Shown here: in pieces, positions 11,370-19,416 of the stretch
Numbering within the stretch: position 1 is the first letter of the stretch
Layout: each line of letters opens with the position of its first letter
Assembly: GCA_012026885.1 (NCBI GenBank)
Contig: VEPL01000007.1
Location: 214,948-278,947 of the forward strand
Direction of reading: 5' to 3'
DNA length: 64,000 bases
From: Betaproteobacteria bacterium
GTDB taxonomy: Bacteria > Pseudomonadota > Gammaproteobacteria > Burkholderiales > Rhodocyclaceae
Made by a program: the position numbers and the translations under genes
Notes under the pieces: model-generated
Database searches by the model: none
Seen by the model: only the letters and a program-made list of their open reading frames with translations
What the model was told of the DNA's origin: nothing

Positions 11370-11648
11370 ATGAGCGAAATCAGGATAACCCGCAAACACA
11401 AGCTGACGGCCAAGAAGGCGCGGTTGGCTGCGGAGAAGGTTGCCACCGACCTCAAGGAGGAGTTCGACCTCTCGTATGCCTGGGACGATGAGGGGGTCCT
11501 CCATTTCGAGCGCACCGGCCTGCACGGGCAATTGCGGCTGGGCCGCGGGCAGGTCAGCGTGCACGTCCGCCTCGGATTCCTCCTCATCCCGTTCCGGGCG
11601 GCGCTGGAACGGGAAATCCACGACTACTTCGACCAGCGCTTCGTCTGA
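11370..11648 (+). CDS. polyhydroxyalkanoic acid system family protein
   Basis: A 92-residue basic protein with the pattern of the PHA granule-region family (PHA_gran_rgn): an N-terminal MSEIRITRKHKLTAKKAR, then a curved-sheet segment, ending in REIHDYFDQRF. Members are small, often near PHA genes, and of unproven function. It stands at the start of the storage-lipid region, convergent with the acyl-CoA-binding protein gene. Confidence 0.75.
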   Translation: MSEIRITRKHKLTAKKARLAAEKVATDLKEEFDLSYAWDDEGVLHFERTGLHGQLRLGRGQVSVHVRLGFLLIPFRAALEREIHDYFDQRFV

Positions 11649-11665
11649 GTCCGGGCCCCGGCCTT

Positions 11666-11923
11666 TCAGCCGCCGAGGGCGCCGATCAGGTCAATGTAGG
11701 CCTGCATTGCGTCATCTGCCGAAGTTCCCTGCAGTCCGGCCCAGGCATCGTACTTGGCGCGGCCGACCAGGTCGGTGAAGCCCGGGCGGCGACCGCTCAC
11801 GTCACCTTCTGTCGCCTGCTTGTACAACGCGTAGATGCGCAGCAGGGTGGCGTTGTCCGGGCGCTCGGCGAGCGATTTGGATGCGGCAACGGCTGTTTCG
11901 AATGCGGATTTCAGGTCGCTCAT
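11666..11923 (-). CDS. acyl-CoA-binding protein
   Basis: An 85-residue four-helix ACBP with the family signature LRIYALYKQATEGDV and KYDAWAGLQG. It binds long-chain acyl-CoA in the cytoplasm and presents it to acyltransferases and reductases. It is divergent from the wax ester synthase gene 66 bases away, which fits a role in feeding acyl-CoA to it. A TATAAT lies upstream on this strand and AGGAGA precedes the ATG. Confidence 0.93.
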   Translation of the reverse strand: MSDLKSAFETAVAASKSLAERPDNATLLRIYALYKQATEGDVSGRRPGFTDLVGRAKYDAWAGLQGTSADDAMQAYIDLIGALGG

Positions 11924-11955
11924 CGGACTCTCCTCAAGGAGTTTGCGGATTCGGT

Positions 11956-11961
11956 ATTATA
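11956..11961 (-). promoter_or_regulatory. candidate -10 box for the acyl-CoA-binding protein gene
   Basis: A perfect TATAAT on the minus strand, about 33 bases before the ACBP start codon. No convincing -35 box is seen at the usual distance. Confidence 0.35.
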
Positions 11962-11989
11962 GTTACTTCGTTATCCCCGGATTTCCACC

Positions 11990-13450
11990 ATGGCAACGCG
12001 CGAGCCCATTTCCAACGTCGACACCGCCTGGCTGCGAATGGATCGCCCGAGCAACCTGATGCAGATCGTCGGCGTCATGCTCTTCGAGGGGAAGCTCGAT
12101 TTCGTCCGCCTGCGCATTGCCCTTGAAAACGGCCTTCTGCGTTTCCGGCGCTTCCGCCAGCTTGCCGTCGCGGAGGGTGCCGGTTATGTCTGGCAGGACG
12201 ATCCGGATTTCGATCTGGATCATCACCTGCATCACGAATTGCTGCCCGGTCGCGAGGGCAAGGTGGAGTTGCAACGCTTCGTCGCCGATCTTGCCTCGAC
12301 GCCGCTCAACCCGCACCGGCCGCTCTGGGAAATGCACCTCGTCGAGACTTCGCTCGGCGGCCCGGCGCTGGTGATGCGCATCCACCATGCGATCGGCGAC
12401 GGCATCGCGCTGGTCGGCGTCATGATGTCGATGATGGACAGCGGTCCCGAGGCGCCTGCGATGCGCCGGCCATCGCCGCTTGCCAAGGCGCCGGCGGAGG
12501 CCGACGAGGGCGGTCACGATTTCTTCTGGGATACGGTCTGGCGCCCGATGAGCGATGCGATGCTCGCATCGGTCCGCGTATCCACCAACCTGTGGGTCAA
12601 GTATGTCGAACTCCTCGCCAACCCCGGCCGGCTTGGCGACTATGCCCGGCTCGGGGCCGGGTTCGCCAGCGAACTGGGCCGCCTGGCGATCATGCCGGAC
12701 GACAGCAGGACGCGCTTCAAGGGGAAGCCCGGCGTCGCGAAATGCGTTGCCTGGTCCGAGCCGATCGCCCTGCCGGAAGTCAAGGCGGTCGGCAAGGTGC
12801 TCGGCTGCTCGGTCAATGACATGCTGCTCTCTTCAGCCGCGGGCGCCTTGCGCGCCTACCTGGTCGAGCGCGGTGATGCGGTGGATGACGTCGAAATCCG
12901 CGGGCTTATCCCGGTCAACATGCGGCGACCCGAGGATTTCGGCGATCTCGGCAATCGCTTCGGCCTGGTTGCGCTGGAATTGCCGGTCGGCGTCGAGAAC
13001 CCCCTGGCGCGTTTGTACGCGACCAAGGCGAGGATGGACAGGCTCAAGGGATCGCTGCAGGCAGCAGTGACGCTGACCCTGCTCGGCGCCGTCGGCATGG
13101 CGCCCAAGGCCGCCCAGCAGCAGGTTCTCGACCTGCTTGCCAACAAGGCGACCGCGGTGATGACCAATGTGCCGGGCCCGACCGAGGCGCTCTACCTGGC
13201 AGGGGCCCGCCTGCGCCAGCCGCTGTTCTGGGTGCCGCAATCGGGCGACATCGGCATGGGCGTTTCCATCCTCTCCTACGATGGGAAGGTCCAGTTCGGG
13301 CTGATTACCGACAAGGGCCTTGTTCCCGATCCCGAGCGCATCGTCGGCCGCTTCGCCGGGGAGTTCGAAAAACTGCTGCTGCTGGTCCTGATGGAGCCGC
13401 TCGAGCGCCTCGCCGATCCCGAGGCGGTCGAGGCAGCGCTCGCCGGCTGA
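11990..13450 (+). CDS. wax ester synthase / diacylglycerol acyltransferase (WS/DGAT)
   Basis: A 486-residue O-acyltransferase that esterifies fatty alcohols (wax ester) or diacylglycerol (triacylglycerol) with acyl-CoA. The catalytic HHxxxDG motif is HHAIGDG at 132-138. PLW is at 111-113, the conserved ND at 276-277 (SVNDMLL), and NVPGP near the C-terminus. Length and motifs match the bacterial AtfA family. A fatty acyl-CoA reductase is encoded 3.5 kb downstream and an acyl-CoA-binding protein is divergent from it, so wax ester is the likely product, though the enzyme family also accepts diacylglycerol. Confidence 0.93.
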   Translation: MATREPISNVDTAWLRMDRPSNLMQIVGVMLFEGKLDFVRLRIALENGLLRFRRFRQLAVAEGAGYVWQDDPDFDLDHHLHHELLPGREGKVELQRFVADLASTPLNPHRPLWEMHLVETSLGGPALVMRIHHAIGDGIALVGVMMSMMDSGPEAPAMRRPSPLAKAPAEADEGGHDFFWDTVWRPMSDAMLASVRVSTNLWVKYVELLANPGRLGDYARLGAGFASELGRLAIMPDDSRTRFKGKPGVAKCVAWSEPIALPEVKAVGKVLGCSVNDMLLSSAAGALRAYLVERGDAVDDVEIRGLIPVNMRRPEDFGDLGNRFGLVALELPVGVENPLARLYATKARMDRLKGSLQAAVTLTLLGAVGMAPKAAQQQVLDLLANKATAVMTNVPGPTEALYLAGARLRQPLFWVPQSGDIGMGVSILSYDGKVQFGLITDKGLVPDPERIVGRFAGEFEKLLLLVLMEPLERLADPEAVEAALAG

Positions 13451-13481
13451 GGCTCTGGCGGACGAGCGCGCCGGGACGGTT

Positions 13482-14267
13482 TCATTCGTCCAGTTCGGCC
13501 TTGGCAGCTGCGATGTCCAGGCTTTCCATGGCATCCGCCGGCGTGCACGCGGCCGCCTCGCCGTAGAGCTTCTCGGCGTCACGCAGGCGCGAACGGCCGA
13601 ACAGCATGACCAGCCCGCTCGCATACTCGGTGCGGGCGATTGCCGAATCGGGGTTGCACTCGAGCGCTGACTTGAAATGCTTCTCGGCGGCGTCCTTCTT
13701 GGCGCCGTAGGTGAGGCCGCCGACCATGCTGCCGACCTTGTCGATGATCTCGGCATGCCAGGTTCCTAGCGCGATATGGGCATCGGCGTGTTTCGGCTGC
13801 AGTTTGAGGGCACGGTCGAGGCTGGCCTTGATCTTGCCACCGAGGCCCTGGGCCAGTGCCTTCGCCACCGAGATGCCCTGGCTGTAGCGGCCGAGGGCGT
13901 AAGCGTGGAAGTACCAGGCGTTGGCATCCTGCGGGCCGCTTTCCTGCTGGCCGGAACACCGTTCGGCAATTTCCTCGAAGAGCACGAGCTTGGCCGCGGC
14001 GTCGTCCTCGAGGTAATTGGCGTAGATCATCGCGGCCTTGTTGGCGGCGTTGATGCCGCCGGGCGTGCCGGCCTTGAGGCCGAGTTCGACGGCCTTGGCG
14101 AAATCGCCGGCGTGGTATGCCCGCCAAGCGTCCTGCGTCGCGGCATCGGCAGGGAATGGTTCGCAGTCGCCGCGATGCAGACGGGGCCAGTTTTTCTCGA
14201 GCGAAGCGCCCGCATAGGCGAATGACTTGTCCGGGTTGGGAAATTTTTTCCAGTTGCGTTTTGCCAT
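13482..14267 (-). CDS. TPR-like repeat protein
   Basis: About 261 residues, helical throughout, with tetratricopeptide-like units (DAWRAYHAGDFAKAVELGLKA; ALKLQPKHADAHIALGTWHA; HFKSALECNPDSAIARTEYA). There is no signal peptide. The ATG at 14267 follows GGAGACAG; the in-frame ATG at 14279 overlaps the stop of the TetR gene upstream. The gene is probably co-transcribed with that regulator. TPR proteins are scaffolds; the partner is unknown. Confidence 0.75.
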   Translation of the reverse strand: MAKRNWKKFPNPDKSFAYAGASLEKNWPRLHRGDCEPFPADAATQDAWRAYHAGDFAKAVELGLKAGTPGGINAANKAAMIYANYLEDDAAAKLVLFEEIAERCSGQQESGPQDANAWYFHAYALGRYSQGISVAKALAQGLGGKIKASLDRALKLQPKHADAHIALGTWHAEIIDKVGSMVGGLTYGAKKDAAEKHFKSALECNPDSAIARTEYASGLVMLFGRSRLRDAEKLYGEAAACTPADAMESLDIAAAKAELDE

Positions 14268-14278
14268 GTCTGTCTCCA

Positions 14279-14920
14279 TCAGTTCTTGTTGACGTAGGCC
14301 CGCGAGAGCTTCTCCAGCAATTGGCGGGCCTCGCCGGTGAGGAAGGGGGCAGCGAGCGACATCACCTGATAAACACCGTGCCCGATATCGGGCTCGCCAC
14401 GCGGGCGGCGAGCATGTTCGAAGGACAGCCAGAACGTGGCGACCACGCTCATGTTGATCGCCAGCGCACGGATCTCGCCCGCTGTCGCGGTCAACGCCCC
14501 GGAAGCGGCCAATCCCTCGCAGATGCTGACAGCGGTTGCTTCCTTGTGTGCGAGGATGCGCTGGAAGTGGGTCTCGACGAGCCGGTTGCGCATCAGCAGG
14601 TCGTTGATGTCGCGATAGAAGAAGCGGAATTTCCAGATCGTCTCGAACAGCAGGTGCAGGTAAAGCCAGATGTCCTCGGTACCGTGCGGGCGGCTGCCAG
14701 GGGCCGAGAGCAGGCTGTCGATCTCCCGTTCGTAGTCGGCGAACAGCGCGTCGACGATCTCGTCCTTGTTGTGGTAGTGGTAGTAAAGATTGCCCGGACT
14801 GATGCCCATCTCGTCGGCGATGACCGTCGTCGTGACGTTGGGCTCGCCGAAATCGTTGAACAGCTTCAGTGCGGTTTCAAGGATGCGCTCGCGCGTGCGG
14901 CGCTTGGGCTTTCTCTCCAT
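14279..14920 (-). CDS. TetR-family transcriptional regulator
   Basis: A 213-residue regulator with an N-terminal TetR helix-turn-helix (RERILETALKLFNDFGEPNVT, then GISPGNLYYHYHNKDEI) and a helical ligand domain containing WKFRFFYRDINDLL. That C-terminal pattern resembles PhaD-type and fatty-acyl responsive TetR proteins, so acyl-CoA is a plausible ligand. It lies between the wax ester synthase and a patatin-like gene, and is a candidate regulator of the storage-lipid region. Confidence 0.88.
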   Translation of the reverse strand: MERKPKRRTRERILETALKLFNDFGEPNVTTTVIADEMGISPGNLYYHYHNKDEIVDALFADYEREIDSLLSAPGSRPHGTEDIWLYLHLLFETIWKFRFFYRDINDLLMRNRLVETHFQRILAHKEATAVSICEGLAASGALTATAGEIRALAINMSVVATFWLSFEHARRPRGEPDIGHGVYQVMSLAAPFLTGEARQLLEKLSRAYVNKN

Positions 14921-14961
14921 GCGGCCCGTTTTCCGTCAATGTCAGAAGCATCCAGCATACA

Positions 14962-16158
14962 TCAAGCGGGACGGCGCGCCGCGAGCACGCGCTCGAGTTC
15001 CGCAAGCGATTGGTCGAGTGCGACGGTCGCTGCCTGCAGCTTGTGTCGGCGCCCCGTGCGACTCGAGTCGAGCAGGGTGCGGCGGTGATCCTTGAGGACC
15101 GCGAGGTCGAGTGCGAGCCCGTGCCGCTCGAGGATGGGGCGCAGTTCGTGCCGGCGCCGGTAGAGGTCGGTGCGCGTGCGCTGGTAGGCGTGCTCGCACA
15201 AGCGCTGGCGGTCGCGATAGCTGAAGACGTTGGTGAAGAACATCTCGGCATCGTCGCGGCTTGGTTCAAAGAGGATGACGTCGGCGTTCTCGTACTGGTG
15301 TCGGTAACGGTCCATCCCGACCCGCATGCGCGAATGGATGATGGCGCGGAAGGTCTGCGAGAGGACGACGGGAAGACCGCCGTCGTTGAGCGCCTCGCGC
15401 TCGCGGGCATTGCGATGGGCGGCCAGTTCGGCGTCGAACGGAACGAGCGGGTTGATGCAGAGCACCAGCTCGGCGCCTTCCTTGAGCGCGACCGAGGCGT
15501 GCAGCGTCTTGATCAGTGCACCGTCGACGTAATGATGGCCGTTGATGCGGACCGGCGGGAAAAGACCCGGCAGGGCGGTGCTGGCCTGGACGGCGACCGA
15601 TATCGGCACGTCGTCGTGGCCGGGCGATCCGAACTCGATCGATTCACCGGAGTCGAGGTCGGTGGCGACGATGACGAGGCGCTTGCGCAGCTTGCGGAAA
15701 TCGTTGGTGCGACCGTTCTTCGAGAAGAGCTCGCGCATGATGCGGTCGATGCCGCGGTTGTCGAAGAGCCCTGTCGGGATCGCCCGCGACAGGCGCTGGA
15801 AGGATTCGAACAGCCCGTGCCGGAAGGGCGCCGACAGGTAGTCCTGGGTAGCCGAGAAGAGGAGGCCGGGAACCGACAGCGCACGCTGCAGGTATTCGCC
15901 GAAGGCAGGGCGCATGAGGACGTCGGGATCGAAGAATTCCTCGGCGTCGTTGTGGATCAGGATGCGCGCGAGCCTTTCCGGATCGATGCCGTTGGCGAAG
16001 GCCGAGGCGATCAGGCTGCCCGAACTGACGCCGACGAAGATGTCGGCATTCTTGAAGTCGATACCTTCGATCGATTCCGCCAGCGCCACGCTGGCTCCGA
16101 TTTCATATATACCGCCGAGCGGACCGCCGCCGGCGAATGCGATACCGATTTTCGACAA
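14962..16158 (-). CDS. patatin-like phospholipase / lipid acyl hydrolase
   Basis: A 398-residue cytoplasmic patatin-domain hydrolase. It has the oxyanion loop GGGPLGG near residue 10, the nucleophile elbow GVSSGS (about residues 43-48) and the catalytic Asp in YVDGALI. The start is TTG with GGGGGAA seven bases upstream. Patatin-like enzymes hydrolyse ester bonds in phospholipids or neutral lipids, and some act on storage granules. Its position beside a phasin and wax-synthesis genes suggests granule lipid turnover, which is an inference. Confidence 0.88.
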   Translation of the reverse strand: MSKIGIAFAGGGPLGGIYEIGASVALAESIEGIDFKNADIFVGVSSGSLIASAFANGIDPERLARILIHNDAEEFFDPDVLMRPAFGEYLQRALSVPGLLFSATQDYLSAPFRHGLFESFQRLSRAIPTGLFDNRGIDRIMRELFSKNGRTNDFRKLRKRLVIVATDLDSGESIEFGSPGHDDVPISVAVQASTALPGLFPPVRINGHHYVDGALIKTLHASVALKEGAELVLCINPLVPFDAELAAHRNAREREALNDGGLPVVLSQTFRAIIHSRMRVGMDRYRHQYENADVILFEPSRDDAEMFFTNVFSYRDRQRLCEHAYQRTRTDLYRRRHELRPILERHGLALDLAVLKDHRRTLLDSSRTGRRHKLQAATVALDQSLAELERVLAARRPA

Positions 16159-16180
16159 GCTTGCTTCCCCCCGATGTGAC

Positions 16181-16248
16181 GGATGCCCGACTCACGCCGG
16201 GCATCCCGATCATGCCTTGCCACATTATCGGGCATCCAGAATGCCCGA
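16181..16248. repeat. pair of related hairpins (GGGCAT / ATGCCC)
   Basis: Two perfect inverted repeats lie side by side: GGATGCCCG...CGGGCATCC (16181-16206, 9-bp stem) and TCGGGCAT...ATGCCCGA (16228-16248, 8-bp stem). All four arms share the same GGGCAT core. They lie downstream of the phasin gene and upstream of the patatin gene on the minus strand. There is no T run, so they resemble REP-type palindromes or a transcript-stabilising element more than an intrinsic terminator. Confidence 0.65.
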
Positions 16249-16260
16249 CGGAGGGATTAC

Positions 16261-16806
16261 TCAGGCAACAACTGCCGGACCAGCAGGGGCATTAGCAGGC
16301 TGGGACTTGGCAGCGGCGCTTTTCGTCGCGGCCGGCTTCTTGGCCGGCGCTGCCTTGGCGGCAACAGCTTTCGCGGTGACAGGCGTGGCGGCCTTGACCG
16401 GAGCCGGCTTGGCGGCGGGCTTGCGGGCCGGGCGCTCCTGCGCATCGGTCAGTTGCTGGACGACGGCGGTCAACTCGGCAACGCGCTTGGACAGCTTGTC
16501 GATGTCCTTCTTGGTCGGTACGCCGAGGCTCGACAGGGCACGCGCGACGCGGTCCTCGAACACCTGCTCGAGGCGGTCCCAAGTTCCCGCAGCCTTGCCG
16601 GCAACGGCAGCCATCTTTTCATCGGCAACCTTGCGGGTCTTCTTCTGGATCGTCTCGCCTTCCTTCACCAGCGCGTCGAAGACCTTGTTGCCTTCTTCCT
16701 GCGCCTTGGAGTAGGCACCCAACCCGGCCAGCCAGATCTGCTGCGCGGAATCGCGAATGGTTTGGGAAAGCTGGTTATCGGACAGCGACTTGAATTTCTT
16801 GACCAT
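16261..16806 (-). CDS. phasin-family granule-associated protein
   Basis: A 181-residue protein of the poly(hydroxyalkanoate) granule-associated (phasin) family. An amphipathic helical domain (SQTIRDSAQQIWLAGLGAYS, and KEGETIQKKTRKVADEK) is followed by a coiled segment and a long Ala/Lys/Pro-rich C-terminal tail like that of PhaF-type phasins, which can touch DNA. AAGGAG lies before the ATG at 16806. Phasins coat PHA granules, and some bind other lipid inclusions. The divergent gene is a fatty acyl-CoA reductase, so this one may serve wax inclusions as well as PHA. Confidence 0.85.
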   Translation of the reverse strand: MVKKFKSLSDNQLSQTIRDSAQQIWLAGLGAYSKAQEEGNKVFDALVKEGETIQKKTRKVADEKMAAVAGKAAGTWDRLEQVFEDRVARALSSLGVPTKKDIDKLSKRVAELTAVVQQLTDAQERPARKPAAKPAPVKAATPVTAKAVAAKAAPAKKPAATKSAAAKSQPANAPAGPAVVA

Positions 16807-16878
16807 GATGCACTCCTTGAGGAAATTGAACTCGTCCGGCAACACCCTTGTTGCCTCTGGAGTCAGTGTAGGATGGTG

Positions 16879-16920
16879 TCCTAGAGGAAGCACACTAAAA
16901 TCCTAGGCGAGGTCCTCTAG
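16879..16920. promoter_or_regulatory. repeated TCCTAG motif between phasin and acyl-CoA reductase genes
   Basis: The divergent intergenic region holds an 8-bp inverted repeat, CTAGAGGA (16881-16888) and TCCTCTAG (16913-16920). It also holds a direct repeat, TCCTAGAGGAAG (16879) and TCCTAGGCGAGG (16901), whose starts are exactly 22 bases apart. This two-helical-turn spacing is what a regulator controlling both genes would bind. The protein is unknown; the nearby TetR gene is a candidate. Confidence 0.5.
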
Positions 16921-16956
16921 AATTCGCCCATCCAACAATATTCGAGGAGACGGAAC

Positions 16957-18948
16957 ATGCAATATTTCATTACCGGCGCATCGGGTTTCATCGGCAAGCG
17001 GCTCGTCAGGAAGCTGCTCGAGCGGGACGGCAGCGTCGTCTATTTCCTGATCCGCGAGGTCGAGAAGGATGCGCTCGAGCCGCTTTACGAGTATTGGGGT
17101 TGCGACGCCAGCCGCGCCATTCCGGTAGTCGGCGACCTGACGCAGCCACTGCTCGGCGTTTCCGCGGTCGACCGCAAGAAACTGGGGAAAAAGACCACCC
17201 ACTTCTTCCACCTCGCGGCCATCTACGATCTCAAGGCCGATGCCGAGATCCAGCTCAAGGTCAATGTCGCCGGTACGCGCAACACCGTCCAGTTCGCCGA
17301 AGCGATCGGCGCCAAGCATTTCCACCTGTTCAGCTCGATCGCCTCCGCTGGCCTCTTCGAGGGCATCTTCCGCGAGGACATGTTCGAGGAAGCCGAGAAC
17401 CTCGAGCATCCGTACTTCCGGACCAAGCACGACTCCGAGGGCATCGTCCGCCGCGAGTGCAGCATTCCCTGGCGCATCTACCGCCCGGCCCTCGTCGTCG
17501 GCGATTCGCGCACCGGCGAGATGGACAAGATCGATGGTCCTTACTACTTCTTCAAGCTGATCCAGAAGATGCGCACCATGCTGCCGTCGTGGATGCCGAC
17601 CGTCGGCATCGAGGGTGGGCGCATCAATGTCGTCCCGGTCGATTTCGTCGTTGCCGCGGTCGATCATATCGCGCACCAGAAGGGCGAGGATGGCAAGTGT
17701 TTCCACCTGGTCGACCCGACCCCGATGCGCGTCGGCGACCTGCTCAATACCTTCTGCCGGGCCGCGCACGCGCCGCAGATGACCATGCGCGTGAACGCCG
17801 CCCTGTTCAGCTTCATCCCGCCCCGCCTGCTCAAGGGCCTGATGGCGCTGACGCCGGTGCGTCGCATCCGGCACGCGGTGATGAAGGATCTCGGCTTGCC
17901 CGACGACATGTTCCGTTTCGTCAATTACCCGACCCGCTTCGATTGCCGCGAGACGACCCGTGCGCTCAAGGGTACGGACATTGCCGTGCCGCCGCTGGAT
18001 GACTACGCCTGGCGCCTCTGGGATTACTGGGAACGGCATCTGGATCCCGACCTCTTCATCGACCGTAGCCTGCGTGGGCAGGTCGAGGGCAGGGTCGTCC
18101 TCGTTACCGGCGCCTCTTCCGGCATCGGCAAGGCAACGGCATGGAAGCTCGCCGAGGCCGGCGCCCACGTGGTGACCATCGCCCGCGACAAGGAGCAACT
18201 CGATGAGGCAGTCGCCGAATTTGCGGCAGCCGGGTTGAAGCTCCATGCCTATGTCGGCGACCTCGCCGACATGGCGTCGGCCGAGGCGGTGACGCAGCAG
18301 GTCCTGAGCGAGCATGGCGTGGTCGACATCCTGATCAACAATGCCGGCCGCTCGATCCGCCGAGCCATCGAGAATTCCTACGACCGTTTCCACGACTTCG
18401 AGCGGACGATGCAGCTCAACTACTTCGGCTGCCTCAAGGTCACCATGACCGTCCTGCCCAAGATGTCGGCGCAAAAGCGTGGCCACATCATCAACATCTC
18501 GTCGATCGGCGTTTTGACCAACGCGCCGCGCTTCTCGGCCTATGTCGCCTCGAAGTCGGCGCTCGACGCGTGGACGCGCTGCGCGTCGTCCGAGTTTGCC
18601 GACCGCGGCATCCATTTCACGACCATCAACATGCCGCTGGTCAAGACGCCGATGATCGCGCCGACCAAGCTCTACGACTCGGTACCCACCTTGTCCCCGG
18701 AAGAGGCTGCCGACCTGATCTGCGACGCGATCATTCACAAGCACGTGCGTGTCGCCACCCGCCTAGGCATCACCGGCCAGGTCATGCATGCGCTGGTGCC
18801 GCGCATCGCGCAGATCGTCATGAACACGACCTTCCGCATGTTCCCGGATTCGTCGGCTGCCCAGCACAAGGAAAAGAGCGCCCTGCCCAACATGCCTTCG
18901 GCTGACCAGGTCGCCTTCCAGCAATTCATGCGCGGCATCTACTTCTGA
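16957..18948 (+). CDS. two-domain fatty acyl-CoA reductase (alcohol-forming type)
   Basis: A 663-residue protein made of two reductase domains. Residues 1-370 are an extended SDR (TGASGFIG at 6-13; Y153-x3-K157 in HPYFRTKHDSEG). Residues 375-663 are a classical SDR (TGASSGIG 384-391, NNAG 461-464, S515/S516, Y529-x3-K533). Length, domain order and many stretches (GIFREDMFEEAE, PTVGIEGGR, FERTMQLNYFG) match from memory the Marinobacter fatty acyl-CoA reductase Maqu_2507 (661 residues), which reduces acyl-CoA through aldehyde to fatty alcohol with NADPH. GAGGAG precedes the ATG. It would supply the alcohol for the wax ester synthase at 11990. The stop overlaps the next start (TGATG). Activity on acyl-CoA rather than aldehyde alone is inferred from the homologue. 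Confidence 0.87.
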   Translation: MQYFITGASGFIGKRLVRKLLERDGSVVYFLIREVEKDALEPLYEYWGCDASRAIPVVGDLTQPLLGVSAVDRKKLGKKTTHFFHLAAIYDLKADAEIQLKVNVAGTRNTVQFAEAIGAKHFHLFSSIASAGLFEGIFREDMFEEAENLEHPYFRTKHDSEGIVRRECSIPWRIYRPALVVGDSRTGEMDKIDGPYYFFKLIQKMRTMLPSWMPTVGIEGGRINVVPVDFVVAAVDHIAHQKGEDGKCFHLVDPTPMRVGDLLNTFCRAAHAPQMTMRVNAALFSFIPPRLLKGLMALTPVRRIRHAVMKDLGLPDDMFRFVNYPTRFDCRETTRALKGTDIAVPPLDDYAWRLWDYWERHLDPDLFIDRSLRGQVEGRVVLVTGASSGIGKATAWKLAEAGAHVVTIARDKEQLDEAVAEFAAAGLKLHAYVGDLADMASAEAVTQQVLSEHGVVDILINNAGRSIRRAIENSYDRFHDFERTMQLNYFGCLKVTMTVLPKMSAQKRGHIINISSIGVLTNAPRFSAYVASKSALDAWTRCASSEFADRGIHFTTINMPLVKTPMIAPTKLYDSVPTLSPEEAADLICDAIIHKHVRVATRLGITGQVMHALVPRIAQIVMNTTFRMFPDSSAAQHKEKSALPNMPSADQVAFQQFMRGIYF

Positions 18949-19415
18949 TGGGAACCCATCTCAAGCCCGGTGATCCGGCGCCGGATTTCGCGGTGGCGGA
19001 CGGCGACGGCGGTGAGCTTCGCCTCGCCGATTTCCGCGGGCGCAAGCTCGTCCTCTATTTCTACCCGATGGACGATACGCCGGGTTGCACCAAGCAGGCC
19101 TGCAGCCTGCGCGACGCCAATGCCGACATTGCCGCACGCGGAGCGGCGATCGTCGGTATATCGGCACAGGGCGTCGATTCGCACCGCCGCTTCAGCGAAA
19201 AGTACAGCCTGAACTTTCCGCTGCTCGCCGACACCGACCTCGAGATCGCGCGCGCCTACGGCGTCGCCGGCTCGGGGCTCGGCGGACTGTTGCGCAGCGT
19301 GGTCAAGGTTGCCGAGCGGGTCACCTTCCTCATCGACGAGGACGGGCGCATCTTGAAGGTGATCGACGATCCCGACTGCCCGGACCACGGCGAGGAAGTG
19401 CTCGCGCTACTCTGA
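18948..19415 (+). CDS. bcp: thioredoxin-dependent peroxiredoxin, Bcp/PrxQ type
   Basis: A 155-residue atypical 2-Cys peroxiredoxin. The peroxidatic and resolving Cys are in TPGCTKQAC, five residues apart, as in PrxQ/Bcp. It reduces hydrogen peroxide and lipid hydroperoxides using thioredoxin. Its start overlaps the stop of the acyl-CoA reductase by one base, so the two are translationally coupled; protection of unsaturated acyl chains is a possible reason. Confidence 0.92.
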   Translation: MGTHLKPGDPAPDFAVADGDGGELRLADFRGRKLVLYFYPMDDTPGCTKQACSLRDANADIAARGAAIVGISAQGVDSHRRFSEKYSLNFPLLADTDLEIARAYGVAGSGLGGLLRSVVKVAERVTFLIDEDGRILKVIDDPDCPDHGEEVLALL

Positions 19416-19416
19416 A

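Noticed and set aside
13482-14267. An extra phasin or lipid-granule protein
   Set aside because: The repeats are TPR-like, and there is no amphipathic phasin helix.
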